From Congeria kusceri (taxonomy: Eukaryota > Mollusca > Bivalvia > Myida > Dreissenidae), in contig CM051026.1 of NCBI GenBank assembly GCA_027627225.1, positions 6,084,415 to 6,148,414 on the forward strand: 64,000 nucleotides of DNA. The letters are read 5' to 3'. The notes beneath the pieces were generated by a model that saw only the letters and a program-made list of their open reading frames with translations, was not told the origin of the DNA and did not search any database. A program made the position numbers and the translations under genes. Below, piece after piece: positions 33,985-45,832 of this stretch (the stretch's first letter is position 1; every line of letters starts with the position of its first letter).

Positions 33985-35189
33985 TAATTAAGAATACTTG
34001 CAATAATCGACAATGCACATATTTTTTATCAAGTTGGAAACGTATCAATAAGCATATATGTTTATCAGCGAATTTGAGCAACATTTTTTGTGTATAATCA
34101 CTGCTAAATGTGTGATCACACTGATGTCATCATTTGTTGTTAATCTTTTTACATATTTAATTACCTGTTCAATGTTATGGCTTCATAATGTCCGATGTAT
34201 GTGTATTACTGGCCACTAGATGCTGACCGCTGACACAGACCCATACATTCATCAATATCTTTGTCTAACACATGACACGGGGCTAATCTATTAAAACATG
34301 GGTTTCTGTATCTACTGGTGAAATACTGCTTTTAAGTTGAAAATGAAACACACTCTTCAATCAATAAATTAATGTTTTTTAAAGCAACACAAATTCACAA
34401 ATATTCTAATAGCAGTTAAACTATTCAAATAACAATCATTCATTCGAATATTCAAATAGTTTTGCCATCCCTAGTAATTTACTATCTGTTGACCCTTCTG
34501 TAAAAAGGATTCACCACTTTATATGAGGTTTTGGAAATATGACATTCCCAAAATGTGAACTTAATTATAATTGAAAGTACTTAAGATTAACTTAAGATGA
34601 TTCTGTAATATGGCCCCTGATCCATTAAATAAACCATTATGATAAATGTTGTGAAGTACTGATTGTGTGATTGATTATTGTGTCGGATAAGACATTTTGT
34701 TTGAGGCTTGTTCATGAGCCGAGCTACATTGTTATTTTTGAAATACAATACTTAACCACCCATTCCAGTTTGAAATACAATACTTTCCCACACATAACGA
34801 AATAAAAAATAGTTAATTGTGTACCATTTATTGAATAATATTTATCAAAGTGGTTGTGATATTTGCTTGTTTCGTAATTTAGAGTAGATTTCAATAGGCC
34901 ATTCCAAAATATCTTGCAATTGCATGATTACATGAGGACATTGAACTATAAGATCCATATTAAACTGGAGATCAGCTATCAAGTAATGACACCCTTAATA
35001 TGAAAACACACTCTAGATGCTGATTCCCTATGTAAAGTGTATGCAACGCACTGTAAAGTTTTCTGTGTTGCTTCTGATCTTTGTATGTATAAAGGATATT
35101 TGCATTATCTTACGAAAACGCTCAGGAAAATATTAATTGTCTCCCTTTCTGTGATGGTATAACCCGTTATCACACCAAAAACAAATTTG
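33985..35189. repeat. AT-rich DNA containing paralogous sub-blocks
   Basis: 34480-34700 ('ttcaccactttatatgaggt', 'aatatggcccctgatccatt', 'aaataaaccatt') is collinear with 54035-54160. 34740-34800 ('gaaatacaat', 'caccacccattc') recalls 54195-54260. 34860-35090 ('aggccattccaaaatatctt', 'ttctgatctttgtatgtat') recalls 36720-36910, 39335-39400 and 56085-56190. No coding signal. Confidence 0.55.
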
Positions 35190-35861
35190 TATGCCTCCAA
35201 AGGGGGGCATATAGTAATCGCATCGTCTGTCCATCTGTACTTCCGTCCGTGACAAGGTTAAGTAGATTTTACAGTTTCATTTAGCACCAACAATTATTTT
35301 ATTACAATTACATGGCATTTATATAGCGCACAAATTATAAAATATTATATTGCGCTTCACATTTACATAGCACACATTTGATAAATAAAAAGAATACATA
35401 TTACGCGTGACCATATTATATATTACATAATTATATACACACGATAGAACCTAAACATTCAATATTCAAACAGGGATTCTAGAACTTAGATTCAGACATG
35501 TGGATATCAATATAGTTATATATCACTACACTGCTAACTACAACACTTGGATACTTACACAGTTGTTGCTTATGATCATTCCCTACGGACCCATATCACC
35601 CAACGTTTCCTTGACCTTGACCTAATTTGCACTTAGAATAATTCAAAGGGGCTGTTTCTTGGTTAACTAGATTTTACCATTTTGTCTAGCATCAACACCG
35701 CCTGCTACAACACTTACATACTTACACAGTGTTACTTATTACTATACCCAATCTACCCATATCACCACACGTCACTGTGACCTTGACCTAATTTGGAATA
35801 AGAAATGGGCTATCCGGCACCAACGGGGGCATGTGTGTTTATCAAACACATAATCTTGTTT
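35190..35861 (+). mobile_element. Modular repeat, 'cctccaaaggggggcat' family, with a nested insertion
   Basis: Starts 'tatgcctccaaaggggggca', carries 'gacaaggttaagtagatttt' and 'caccttgacct'-like words ('ttgaccttgacctaattt') twice, and ends 'atcaaacacataatcttgtt'. Comparison with the copy at 62341-62636 shows about 238 extra bases (35293-35530) between 'agcaccaac' and 'ctgctaactacaacactt'. The extra piece has 'catttatatagcgcacaaat' and is probably a separate insertion. Confidence 0.7.
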
Positions 35862-35929
35862 AAATACTGGTACCGGTCGAAAGTCAAGTTAAGTTCAAAG
35901 AGGTTAAGCTGTACAATGAATTTAAGAAA

Positions 35930-36930
35930 AGTTGCATAGCATATTCAATGTCTTGTGACTGACTTTAAGGCTTAAATTGAAATGTGAAAGGAATGGTCAA
36001 AGCACAAAGGCAAAACCACAAATATATTTACATATTGATGTTTAAAATGTATCTGGTGTAAAGCTCTTTTGAGATTTCAGTTGTATATAAAGCAAACAGC
36101 TTTAGTGGAAGTAATATGCCATACGATCGTTTTATGGTCCAACAAACGATAAGGAAGTTTGAAAACACCGCAGTAGATGCTTCAAGATTTCAATTGCTCT
36201 AGATGAATGTGATCCCCCTCCCCGGTGAATTCTTTTGTAATAAATGATCGTTCTAAAATAGCCATTATATTTGAATTATACATTCTGGTGTGTTTGTGAA
36301 ATATCTGTTTCTTACAAGTAAACCTTCATGATCTCAAGTTGAATGCATTATCGGGGTACTGTGGGATATTTAACAAGACTTGTCAGGGTTTATGCCCATT
36401 CTGAATGGCAATGTAAACTACTATTTATCAACATTATAAACCTTTCGGATGGCTATATGAATAGCTCAGTGTGCCATTTTCACATCAGATATAACAGATT
36501 GCCGGAGACTTGTTCATTAGCCCAGTAGTATTGATCTTTTTCAAATAAATCATATTGAATTTCTATTAGTTTATACTTCACCAAACATTTATGTCGGAAT
36601 ATTGATGCCAAAATCAGTTAAAGAACAAATGTATATTATACCAATCATTAAATATTACTGATTGAAGTACGTGGAGTTGTAATACTAGAATTAATTTAAT
36701 AGTATACGCTTGATGCTTTCAGTAGGCATTTCCAAACATTCTTGAATTTCAAGATTATATTTCAGGAAGACACATAATTATGGAATGCATAGTATATTGG
36801 CCATATTTTTCTAGAAAACTTGTTTAAGACCATAATTGATATATGATATATGTTCAATGGTTTTCTGTAACTTATTGTCGGTGTATAGTGTCGCCTCTGA
36901 TCTTTGTATATAGTAGCTACATATTTTATG
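35930..36930 (+). repeat. Paralogous anonymous block (pairs with 38450-39400)
   Basis: Collinear, same orientation: 'gcatattcaatgtcttgtga'/'gcatatcatatctcttgcga', 'tgaatgtg'-type words, 'tatggtccaac', 'gatccccctccccggtgaat'/'gattcccctccccaatgaat', 'gtttatgcccat', 'ggcaatgtaaact', 'cacatcagatataacagatt'/'cacatttcagatattacaga', and 'cagtaggcatttccaaa'. Also recalls 52700-52860. No ORF is conserved between the copies. Confidence 0.75.
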
Positions 36931-37242
36931 TCCACTTAGTAGAAAGTACTTTACGTAGATTGAGTGGGGGAGCACATCACAAGTCTCCCATAATGCAACT
37001 GCGGTGATGAAGGAAATCATTAAACTCTATAAATAATAACAGGCCAGTCACCAAACACCATTGAGATGTTGTTAATCAACTCTGGACTGATAAATGGTTT
37101 GCAAAACCTCGCGTCGCGCTGAAAATATGTGCTGCTGTCGAGGGTCTGGAGCCCTATTAGCATGAGCATAAACTTAGATTGTACTTAAGTACAATTCCTA
37201 AAACGTAATATGACACAGCGTTATTTTGAGGTTATTAAGTTT

Positions 37243-38245
37243 TTATGTCCCCACTTTCAGGGGGGGGGCGTCGTATAGATTTGCCCTTTCCGTTCGTCCG
37301 TCCGTCCGTCTAATGCTTGTTGTGTCACGTGTAACTCAAGAAGTATAACAGTGAGAGTATTCAAACTTTATAAACATATGTTTGCATGTGCACCTGGGTA
37401 TCTCAGTACATTTTTAGCTTGACTTTGTGAAGAAATAAAGTTGGCATCAGCATTCAGGCTAGGTTAAAAAGTCAAGTTTTTCCTGAAAGCTAGTTTCTCA
37501 GAAAGAGCTTGAGGGTAACTCTAGTTAAAAATTGTCAAAATTATGGGCCTTTTTACACTTAGAAATTTTACATATAAGCTATGCTAAAGTTTTTAAAGTT
37601 GTTTCTCAGGAATGGCGAGAGGGATTTCATTCAAACATTAAACACTTATTCCCTATATTAAAATGAACCTATATGCTAATTATGAAAACTCAAGTTTGAA
37701 ATTTGTCAAAATTATGGTCCTTTTTACACGTAGACATTTTACATTCCCGTGGGTGGGGTGGCGGAATCAACTTTCGATTTCCATTCTCTTAATCGAGAAT
37801 GAATATTCATACATAGAAAACCGAAAGCAATACTTTACTTGGGATTGCATTTGGGGTGGGCTGTTTGGGGGTCAAGATCACTGTTACTAAAAATAGAAAA
37901 AAGGTTCAGCTTGACAACTCGAGAACAAATTGAAATACTTTACTGAAACTCAGTTAATATATACCGTATAGCGAGACATTGCATGAGATTGATGAAACTT
38001 TATAGCCTTTATAGCCCAATAATCATGAAACTTGCTCAGAACATTTGTCCCAATTATATCTAGGATAAGTTCTAAACCGGGTCACATCGGGTCAAAAACT
38101 AGGTCACCAGACCAAATTGAAGAAAAAGCTTGTGAACATTCTAGAGGCCACATTCTTAGCCAAATCTTCATGAATCTTGCTCAGAACAATTTAGTTCCTT
38201 AGCCCTTTAGATGAGCCACCTAGGGCCTTATGGCCCTGGTGTTTA
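37243..38245 (+). mobile_element. Chimeric modular repeat (three families joined)
   Basis: 37243-37740 is of the 'tatgtccccactttcagggg' family, with GTTCGTCCGTCCGTCCGTC and 'gtaactcaagaagtataaca'. From about 37745 it becomes the 'ggattgcatttggggtgggc' and 'ggtcaagatcactgttacta' family. From about 38010 it becomes a third family with 'aaacttgctcagaacatttg' and 'cacctagggccttatggccc'. Such joins argue for recombination between modular elements. Confidence 0.65.
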
Positions 38246-38259
38246 ATGTTCATAGTTAA

Positions 38260-39400
38260 TGTGAAAGTGTATCATACAGGATTTGCTCATGCCTCTTCCT
38301 GCCTAAATTGTGTTGGTTCTTCGTCCATTTTACTCTTCTATTGCATTGTGGCATACTTTGTTAAAAATGACTGTATTTGATGGCTCAGTTACTGATACCA
38401 GAATCAGTGGAAGGTTAAATAAAATACAACACTTCTCTTAGTATATAAATAAAGACATTTAGTTGCAAAGCATATCATATCTCTTGCGACTGACCCTAAA
38501 TTGGAATGTGAAAGTTAACGCACAGAAGCACAATCATCACAGATCTATTAACATATTTCTCTTTAATATATCTTTGGCACGAAGTTACCAGTGCTACTTT
38601 GATAAAAATGCAGACAAGTTTAGCTGAAATAATATGCCTTCCAAATTCTAGGGTCCAATTATGATATTCGAAAACTAACCAATAGACACTTTAACATTTT
38701 GAAAAGCTCAAAAAATTAGATTCCCCTCCCCAATGAATTCCTTTGTGTCAAATAGCCCTGATCAAATAACCACAAGTTTTGTTATACAAAATCTTTCACT
38801 ATGTACACATGAAGTAAAATTTTAAATTTTAATTGGATATTTAATACGAGAATAGGGTTATATCCATTCATCTTAAAAAAACCCAGCAAACTTTGGTATA
38901 CAAAAATTTCCATTAAGTGCACCTGTAGTTAAAATATTTTCAATAGGATATCGGTACGAGTATTTAAGAGAATATACCAAGGATTATGCCCATGCACATT
39001 TATATACCAAGGATTATGCCCATGCACGTTTATATACCAAGGATTATGCCCATGCACGTTTATATACCAAGGATTATGCCCATGCACGTTGGCATTGTAA
39101 ACTTCTGATCAACATTATATACCATTTTGAATTTTTTTTTGTGTGATTCACATTTCAGATATTACAGATTGTTAGCAGTAAGACTTGCTCAGGAGTCTAT
39201 TTTCATGATTCTGCTCTTTTGAAATGCAACCTATTAAAATGCCTTAATTACGTTGTACTTCAAGACCTAAACAATTCATGTCCAAACTGATGAAAGCCTT
39301 GTTTGAAATCGTTGTAATGGTTGTAATATTTGAACTATTTCAGTAGGCAATTCCAAAATGTCTTGCAGTTCGAAGATTTTAGGAGGAATCTTAATTTCAA
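38260..39400 (+). repeat. Paralogous anonymous block, second copy
   Basis: 38260-38600 pairs with 8280-8480 plus 9895-10020 and with 63690-64000. 38450-39400 pairs with 35930-36930. In this copy a 30-bp unit has been amplified (38973-39090). The repeat at 8498-9770 is absent here, so it inserted into the other copy after duplication. Confidence 0.75.
38973..39090 (+). repeat. 30-bp tandem repeat, four copies
   Basis: Four units of 'tataccaaggattatgccca' followed by 'tgcacgttta', differing by a single base (cacatt/cacgtt). The paralogous block has a single related motif at about 36380-36400, so expansion happened in this copy only. Confidence 0.95.
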
Positions 39401-39915
39401 GATTCACTGAAGATATGAAATCACAAATGTGGTAATTAAGCAGCAGTCCATAAATATGTAGTAAAAATAAAATTTGCATAAATCGTTGCTGGACATCTTA
39501 CCGATCAAAATAAAAAAAAACGCATTGAAATCGGTAAAATAATACCGTTTTTGTATTTTTTTTATGGTTTCGTTTCTGTATGCGATAGCTGGTGATGCCT
39601 CTGGAGTAAATCAGCATGTGCATGAGTGTGTATTCTTTCGGACCAAGCGTTTTCGAACCTAGACATTATAAATTGCATTTAGTAAATAATAAACAGTTTT
39701 CAGGCGAAAAAAACGCATTTACGTTCATTAGAACTAATGCCAGTTGAAGATGTATTGAATTATATTCTGAGGACTGCAACTTTAAATCTTAGAAGAAGAA
39801 GAAGAACTTTATTCCAAACAGTAAGCATAAGCACATCCGTTCAAACATTTATAAAAGAAAATAATGAACATATAAACACGCATCTTAATCATTGTCAGGC
39901 CAACCTTAAAAAAGT
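39401..39915. other. AT-rich DNA
   Basis: No gene recognised. The ORF 39737-39991 runs into the adjacent element and has no domain. Confidence 0.4.
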
Positions 39916-40364
39916 GTTTGTTTGCCATTGCCTACCCAAGGTTGATGGTAACCGTAGGTTGGTGGGCAATATATATATTTATTTTTTTTGAATTCCAAAT
40001 TTATGATCCATTTATTGTCAAAATATAGCGTATAACACAGATGTTGCTTTTGATAATATAATCAAGTGTCTGTTGATATGATGAGAACTTGCTAGCAATC
40101 ATCTTTAATTAGACTATGAATGCCGACAAACAGTCGGTAGTTTTCACAAATTTGATAAAACATAAGAATTGCCTTTTGATATGACCTATTGAAATACAAG
40201 GACCAAGCTGATACAGTTAATTTGTAAACCCAGTAGAAAACGACCAAAGTATAAGAAGAGCAAGCTTTTATTTAACCCAAAGAAAATATAGAATATTGAT
40301 TTAACAAAGAAAAAAACTGTTGAGTCGGGACTTTCGTTGGGTAGGTAGGCAATGGGAAACAAAG
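39916..40364 (+). mobile_element. ~450-bp inverted-repeat element with CCTACC ends
   Basis: The left end 'tttgtttgccattgcctacc' and right end (reverse complement 'tttgtttcccattgcctacc') form ~24-bp terminal inverted repeats, the right one with an extra 'ctac'. The core 40030-40280 is the inverted partner of 7260-7500. Similar wording to the ends of 26741-27118 suggests a related family. No transposase, and target-site duplication unclear. Confidence 0.65.
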
Positions 40365-40479
40365 TTAATTTTAATGTTGGTCTTACATAAACATATCAAA
40401 TGACAAATTATGTAAGATTCTTTCGAAAAAATTTGCATGACTGTATCATGGTATCATGGCGTGACCTGAAAAATGTATG

Positions 40480-41360
40480 TGCTATTTATATGTATTCATA
40501 ATTTGGTAGTCCCTTTAGGGCTATTGAGATGGAAAAAATATATAGCAGTTAAAGTTGTTATTTCAGCCATACTGTAGACAGTCTATTTACAGATATTTGG
40601 TTTAAACCATTATGGTCTCAGTTGTTGAGGAAAAGCAGTGCGCAATAAAATTCTCTTTTTGGTACAGGACTGCGGTTTATTGTTTAAATAAGAACTGGAA
40701 AGTGTAATTATAGCATAATTTTGTTCCATTTGTCACTTCAAATACTTATTTAAAAAAAACTAGAGATTATTTGGAAATGAGAGGTTGTCAACATACCGAA
40801 AATAATTGTGTATCCTTAGACTATTAATAGACTATTATAAATACATTTTGTCTGCATTTAGATACCTGAGATATATGAACAGGTCGTCAATGATTTATGG
40901 CCCAATTATAATTATCTCCGAGGGCAACTGTGATATAGTATAATCATAATTACATACAAAATTGACAATACCTTGAATGCTGTCATTGTGCTTTAGTGCC
41001 AGGGTTATTTGCTTTGATTCTACGATGGATGCAATCTTCACTGATGAACGTTTCAATACAAAGGCAGATATTTACAAGTGGTCGCAGATTTGTTTGGTAT
41101 TTGCTCCGTAATCATAATTGTTGGAAAATAAGTGACACAATTTGTAGATTCAGTCTGTTAATTAAGTAATGTTCATGTCAAGTAGCAGTTTTGTTCTTCA
41201 CTTGCAGCAGATTGAATGTAATTTAGTTAACTTTTCTTCAGTTTAGCATTGAAATTGTCATTAAAAAAAAAAGTTTTCCATGTTTTTTCGTGGATAAACA
41301 ATTCAGTTATTTAGGGAATGTACTGTCATATCAGGATTTTTTTAACCGCATGAACATAGG
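40480..41360 (+). repeat. Paralogous anonymous block, copy 2 (pairs with 11780-12700)
   Basis: Same order of landmarks as 11780-12700: 'gagattatttggaaatgaga', 'accgaaaataattgtgta', 'aattataattatctccgagg', 'caagtggtcgcagatttgtt', 'tttgctccgtaatcataatt', 'cacttgcagcagattgaatg' and 'tatttagggaatgtactgtc'. Confidence 0.75.
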
Positions 41361-41399
41361 TTATAGATATGTTTAGGCACATCCTAACACTTGATGGTG

Positions 41400-42500
41400 T
41401 ACATAAATGACAATAATAACATCAAAACATCAAAATGGCGTCTGCGTCCGCGTCTGAATTTGGTTAAAGTTTTTATTCAAAAGTCTTGTAATTTCAAAAC
41501 TACGCGATTTATTCACTTGAAACTTGGAACATACCTTTGTCATTAACTTCAGTATCAGGGGCGACATTCCCCATAACTCTGTTTTGTATGGCGACAGAGT
41601 TATGTCCCTTTTTCACAAAGATTTTCTGGTTAAAGTTCATGATCAAAAGTGTTGTAACTTCAAAACTACAGAAGTTATTCACTTGAAACTTGGAAAATAC
41701 TTTCGTCATCAATGCCAGTGTCGGGGGCAACATTCTCTATAACTCTGTTTTGTAATTTTGCAGAGTGATGCCCCTTTTTCACATAGATTTTCTGGTTTGA
41801 AGTTTATATTCAACGTTTTGTAACTTCAGAACTATACAAGTTATTCACTTGAAAATTGAACAATATACCTTTGTCATCAACTCCAATAATAGGGGCAACA
41901 TTCCCTATGACTCAGTTTTGTATTTGGACAGAGTTATGCCCATTTTTCACATAGATTTTCTGGTTAAAGTCAATATTCAGAAGTTTTTTAACTGCAGAAC
42001 TATATAAGTTATTCACTTTAAACATCTTTTACTACCTTTGTCTTCAACTCCAGTGTCAGGGGCAACTTTCCCTATAATTTGGTTTAGTATTTTGTCAGAG
42101 TTATGCCCCTTTTTCACATACATTTTCAGGTTAAAGTTTATATTCAAAACTTATTTATAACTTAGAACTACATAAGTTATTCACTTAAAAATGGGAACAT
42201 ACTTTTGTCATCAACTCCAGTATCAGGGGCAACCTCCCTATAACTCTGTATTGCATTCTGCCAGAGTTATGCCCCTTTTTCACATAGATTTTCTGGTTAA
42301 AGTTTATATTCAAAACTCGTATTACTTCAAAACTACAAAAGTTATTTATTTGAAACTTGGAATAATTTGATGAAATAATTGCCATAAATCAGTTGTGTAT
42401 TTCAGCAAATGTATGCCCCTTCCACTTCCCAAAATATGTACCAACTTAAATACTTCGAATAGTCGAGTGTTCTGTCCTCTGACAGCTCTTGTTCAGGGAG
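41400..42500 (+). mobile_element. Modular repeat with 'ttcacatagattttctggtt' units
   Basis: Six units of ~155 bp, each with 'gttattcacttgaaacttgg', 'cctttgtcatcaactccagt', 'ataactctgttttgta' and 'gagttatgcccctttttcac'. Ends 'agtcgagtgttctgtcctct' and 'gacagctcttgtt', the same end as at 15486 and 53902. The mirrored ORFs at 41509/41524 and 42185 are repeat sequence. Confidence 0.75.
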
Positions 42501-43430
42501 TTATTGCCCTGTGATTAGAAATACAACATTTTCACAGGAAATGTTTGTTTCCACACAAGACCCTAAGAACCAATAACCCAAATTCAATGAAACTTTATAT
42601 GAAGCTTCGGTACCAAGTTGACATGCGCATATTGTCAGGTCGTTCTGGTGTGATAATTTTTCAGGAAGTTATTGCCCTTTTCATATAAAAAATAATAAAT
42701 GTTAATGAAATATTTTCATTTCCGCAGGAGATCTCGGGAACTAAAAACTTGAATCCAATGATACTTTATATGCAGCATCCCTATCAAGAGGTCATGCGCA
42801 TATTGTCAGGTCGTTCTGGTCTGATATTTTTTCAGGGAGTAATTGCCCTTTCATAATAAATTGGCTGTTTTTGTTTGTCCACACTATAACTTGGCAATGG
42901 TTGGAGGATTTTAGAATTACTTGACACAAATGTTTGATGCAATGAGCTGGTGTGTACCCCTCATAAATCAGGTTGCAGGTCAATGTCACACATAGAAGTC
43001 AAAGGGCAAAATTGACACTTTGCTTGTCTGTGCTGCGACTTAAATGGATTTTACAAAATTCCTGGCACAAATGTTAACTTCAGTGAGGCAACATAAGTGC
43101 ATATAAACAAGATCAATAAGTCAAAGGTCATTCTTAGTGGTCATACGTCAAGATCAGCTTTTGCCTTGTCCTGACTATAACTTTGTCATAGATGGAGCTA
43201 TTTTGCAATTAAATAACACAAATGTTTGCCTAAATAAGACAACATGTTTCGAGCATGAACTAGATCTTATTTTTTATTTCTCCAGACTTTTAACTTTTAA
43301 AATGGATTTTAAGGCTTTAAACGAATGTTGACCATAAAATGACAATAAGTCTCCAGATGAATCAGATTCTTAGGTTTAAGATCAAGGCTACATTGAGGGG
43401 TCAAAGCGTCATCGGGCGCCATGTTTCCAC
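42501..43430 (+). mobile_element. Modular repeat with 'gcgcatattgtcaggtcgtt' units
   Basis: Begins directly after the previous element ('cagggagttattgcccttt'). Two clear ~180-bp units are followed by three looser ones with 'acacaaatgtttg', 'aggtca' and 'caaaggtcat'. Ends near 'accaatattcttgttgatct'. No transposase. Confidence 0.55.
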
Positions 43431-44693
43431 CAATATTCTTGTTGATCTTGATGATATTTGTAGCTTGGTGTATTGAAGGTCAGTACCAAGCCAAATTTTA
43501 TGGCAAGTTCCAGTTGTATTGTGAGTGAGTTTTATTTATCTGTGTCGGTTCCCTGTAACTTCTTGTTTATTATAATGAAGTGTTTAGTACTCAGCAAGAT
43601 GCCTTCTTGCACATATAATAGGCATGTTCCAGTCCAATGATTATTTAGTGACCTGTGGCCCCTGCTCTCTAACCAGATGTGTCTAAGCAGAAACAGTGCC
43701 AAGCCCATGATTACTTCTTTTGTGCATTTCGTCCATTGTGTGTGCATGTGTCAGTGGGTGTTTTACACTTTCAACACTGGGCAGAATTCCAGTCAAACAA
43801 TTATTTAGTGACTTGTGGCCTCCTGCATTCCCACCAGACATGCCAAGCCCAAGATATATTTTGTGTGTGCATGCATCAGTTTATACTTAAAGCACCAAAT
43901 TGCACAAAAAACATTCTTGGGTAAAAGAGAAGAAATCCATTCTTATTTTTCAACATTACTGGTACGTCCTGATACATGATTTAACATCTGTGAAATTATA
44001 CAATAAAGGTTCTGCACAGTCTGTCAAGTTTTGAAATTTATGAAAATTCACAAAGTACAAATTTGCTCTCTGATACGTATTTGTTTGCCACTTAAAAATC
44101 AAACCAACTGCTTTTAGTTTTCAGTTTTACGTCAGTTTTGTGCACATTTTGAGCATTCTTGTTTTACTGTCACCAGTTATGCATGGATTTTGATCAGTAA
44201 ATGCCATGCGTAAATCGCAACTTACTCAAGAGCATGCTTCTTTTTGTAGCGATATTTTACCATTTATCTTTTACTTAAATAAATTGAAACACTTTTATTT
44301 TGCAATTTATACAACTTTATTTCTTTCTGTCTCTAAACAAACCATGTTGACATGTTTTTATTGAATGTCTGTTATTATTAGCCCTGATGATATTGATGCG
44401 GTTTTAGTGTATTTCCAATTTGTATTGTATAGCTATAAAAGTATATTTAAATTTCAGGTATTTGGTTTGCTCCTCTGTCTGAATTGTGTTAGTTATTGGT
44501 GGAATTTTATTATAAACTTGCATTTGTGTAACATATGTGAACAACTTAAGTGGAAATAACATGCCATTTAAGCGTTTTATGGTACAACAAAAAATAATGA
44601 AGTTTAAAAAACATCTGTAAAATATGATCTGTCTAAAAACAATGTCAAAATGTTTAAATGGAATTTCTGTTATTTTATTCACAGTGACATTTT
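43431..44693 (+). repeat. Paralogous anonymous block, third copy
   Basis: 43440-43680 ('gaaggtcagtaccaagccaa', 'cttgcacatataataggcat', 'gttccagtccaatgattatt') matches 50620-50830 and more weakly 4240-4450. 43960-44320 ('tgatacatgatttaacatct', 'gcacattttgagcattcttg', 'ttttactgtcaccagttatg') matches 51230-51520. 43625-43850 holds an internal repeat of 'ccagtccaatgattatttag', as does 50810-51010. The TSP1 exon present upstream in the other two copies is missing here. Confidence 0.65.
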
Positions 44694-45361
44694 ATCTCAC
44701 CTGAACACTTCACCGAATCGCAAAGTGCTCTGGATGTGAGCTATTATTGTCAGTCTCTGTCCAGTGTCAGGCGTCCTTTGTTTGTCATGTGTTGTAAATT
44801 TACTTCAAACAACTTCTCTGAAACCACTTGGTGGATTTTAACAAAACTTAGCAGGAATGTTCCTGGGGTGGTCCTTTATCATACTGCTACAATTCGGTGG
44901 AATATCTTTACAACTCTGGTTGCCATGATAACCAAAAGCTTTGAAAAATTAAAAAAATCTTCTTTTCAGAAACCACGCGCTGGATTTTAAAGAAATGTCA
45001 CGGAAATGTTGCTTGGGTGACACCCCACCAAATTCCTTCAAATAACTTTGATTTGTTAGAAAACATGGCCACCGGGGTGTGTTAAAGTTTATTAGGCAGG
45101 GGTTTACTTAAGCGGACGCCCGCTTGCCCGTGCGGGGTTAAAATCGCCGCGGGCAAATGATTTTCCAAAGGAGCTAGCCCGTCGGGCAAGTTAATTATCG
45201 TAGTGACATCTTTCCGATTTTTTCTTTGGTGATTATTTTATTTTCTTTGAGCTAATATCGATGTCTCACAGCTTTACGTAAAACTGATTGTGATTGGTCG
45301 TTTGCGTGGTAGAAACCAATGAAACCGCTTGGAACAGGTTTTATTCGGCAGTTTCTCCAAA

Positions 45362-45763
45362 ATGAAGGACGGCAACAGTTCAAAGTTGTCTTCAAAAGTG
45401 TTTCCAGTTTTTAATACAATAAATCATTCAAACAAGCAAAATCAATCAAAGAAACAGTCATTCGAAAACGAAAGAAAACGAAAGTATGAAAAAGAAACAA
45501 GAAAACGCATTTTCCAGACCTCGTGGTTAAATGAATTTCAGTGGCTCGAATACGAGAATGAATGCATGCGGTGCAAGGTGTGTCAAAAATTTGAAAGTGT
45601 AGGAAGCTTTGTAACAGGATCAAACTTCTTTAGAAAAGATTCGATTAAGGCCCACGAGGACTCTCAATCCCATTTGATGAATGTAAGAAAGGAACAGGCT
45701 AAGAATATGAAGATCCTTTGGAGCTTGCAAAGCAGGCATATGAAGAGTTTGTCGCTATATTAA
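45362..45763 (+). pseudogene. Zinc-finger (TTF/BED-like) protein fragment of a hAT-derived family, truncated
   Basis: Starts at ATG 45362. The N-terminal ~40 residues are Ser/Asn/Lys-rich, and a basic stretch (ENERKRKYEKETRKRI) follows. Then comes F-Q-x-S/T-W-L-x-E-F-x-W-L-E-Y with MRCKVCQKF and, ~20 residues on, NFFRKDSIKAHEDSQSHL, a C-x2-C...H-x4-H zinc-binding pattern. This is the N-terminal domain of C17orf113/ZNF862/KIAA1586-like proteins, which derive from hAT transposons. After about residue 115 the frame gives ILWSLQSRHMKSLSLY and stops. Another frame over the same bases gives a plausible helix, DPLELAKQAYEEFVAILNR. A frameshift near 45712 is therefore likely, and the dimerisation and RNase-H-like parts are missing. 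The reading frame ends in the left arm of the 45723-45832 hairpin. Confidence 0.7.
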
Positions 45764-45832
45764 ACCGTGACAGTGACTAATCTGTCACAATTTAAAATAG
45801 TGACAAACTCTTCATAGGCCTGCTTTGCAAGC
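45723..45832. repeat. 42-bp inverted repeat with a hairpin loop, overlapping the ORF end
   Basis: Arms 45723-45764 and 45791-45832 are reverse complements at 39 of 42 positions (core 'gcttgcaaagcagg'). The 26-bp loop contains a second inverted pair (gtgaca/tgtcac). The left arm is coding-like sequence of the zinc-finger fragment and the right arm is its inverted copy, so the hairpin arose by inverted duplication at the truncation point. Confidence 0.95.
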
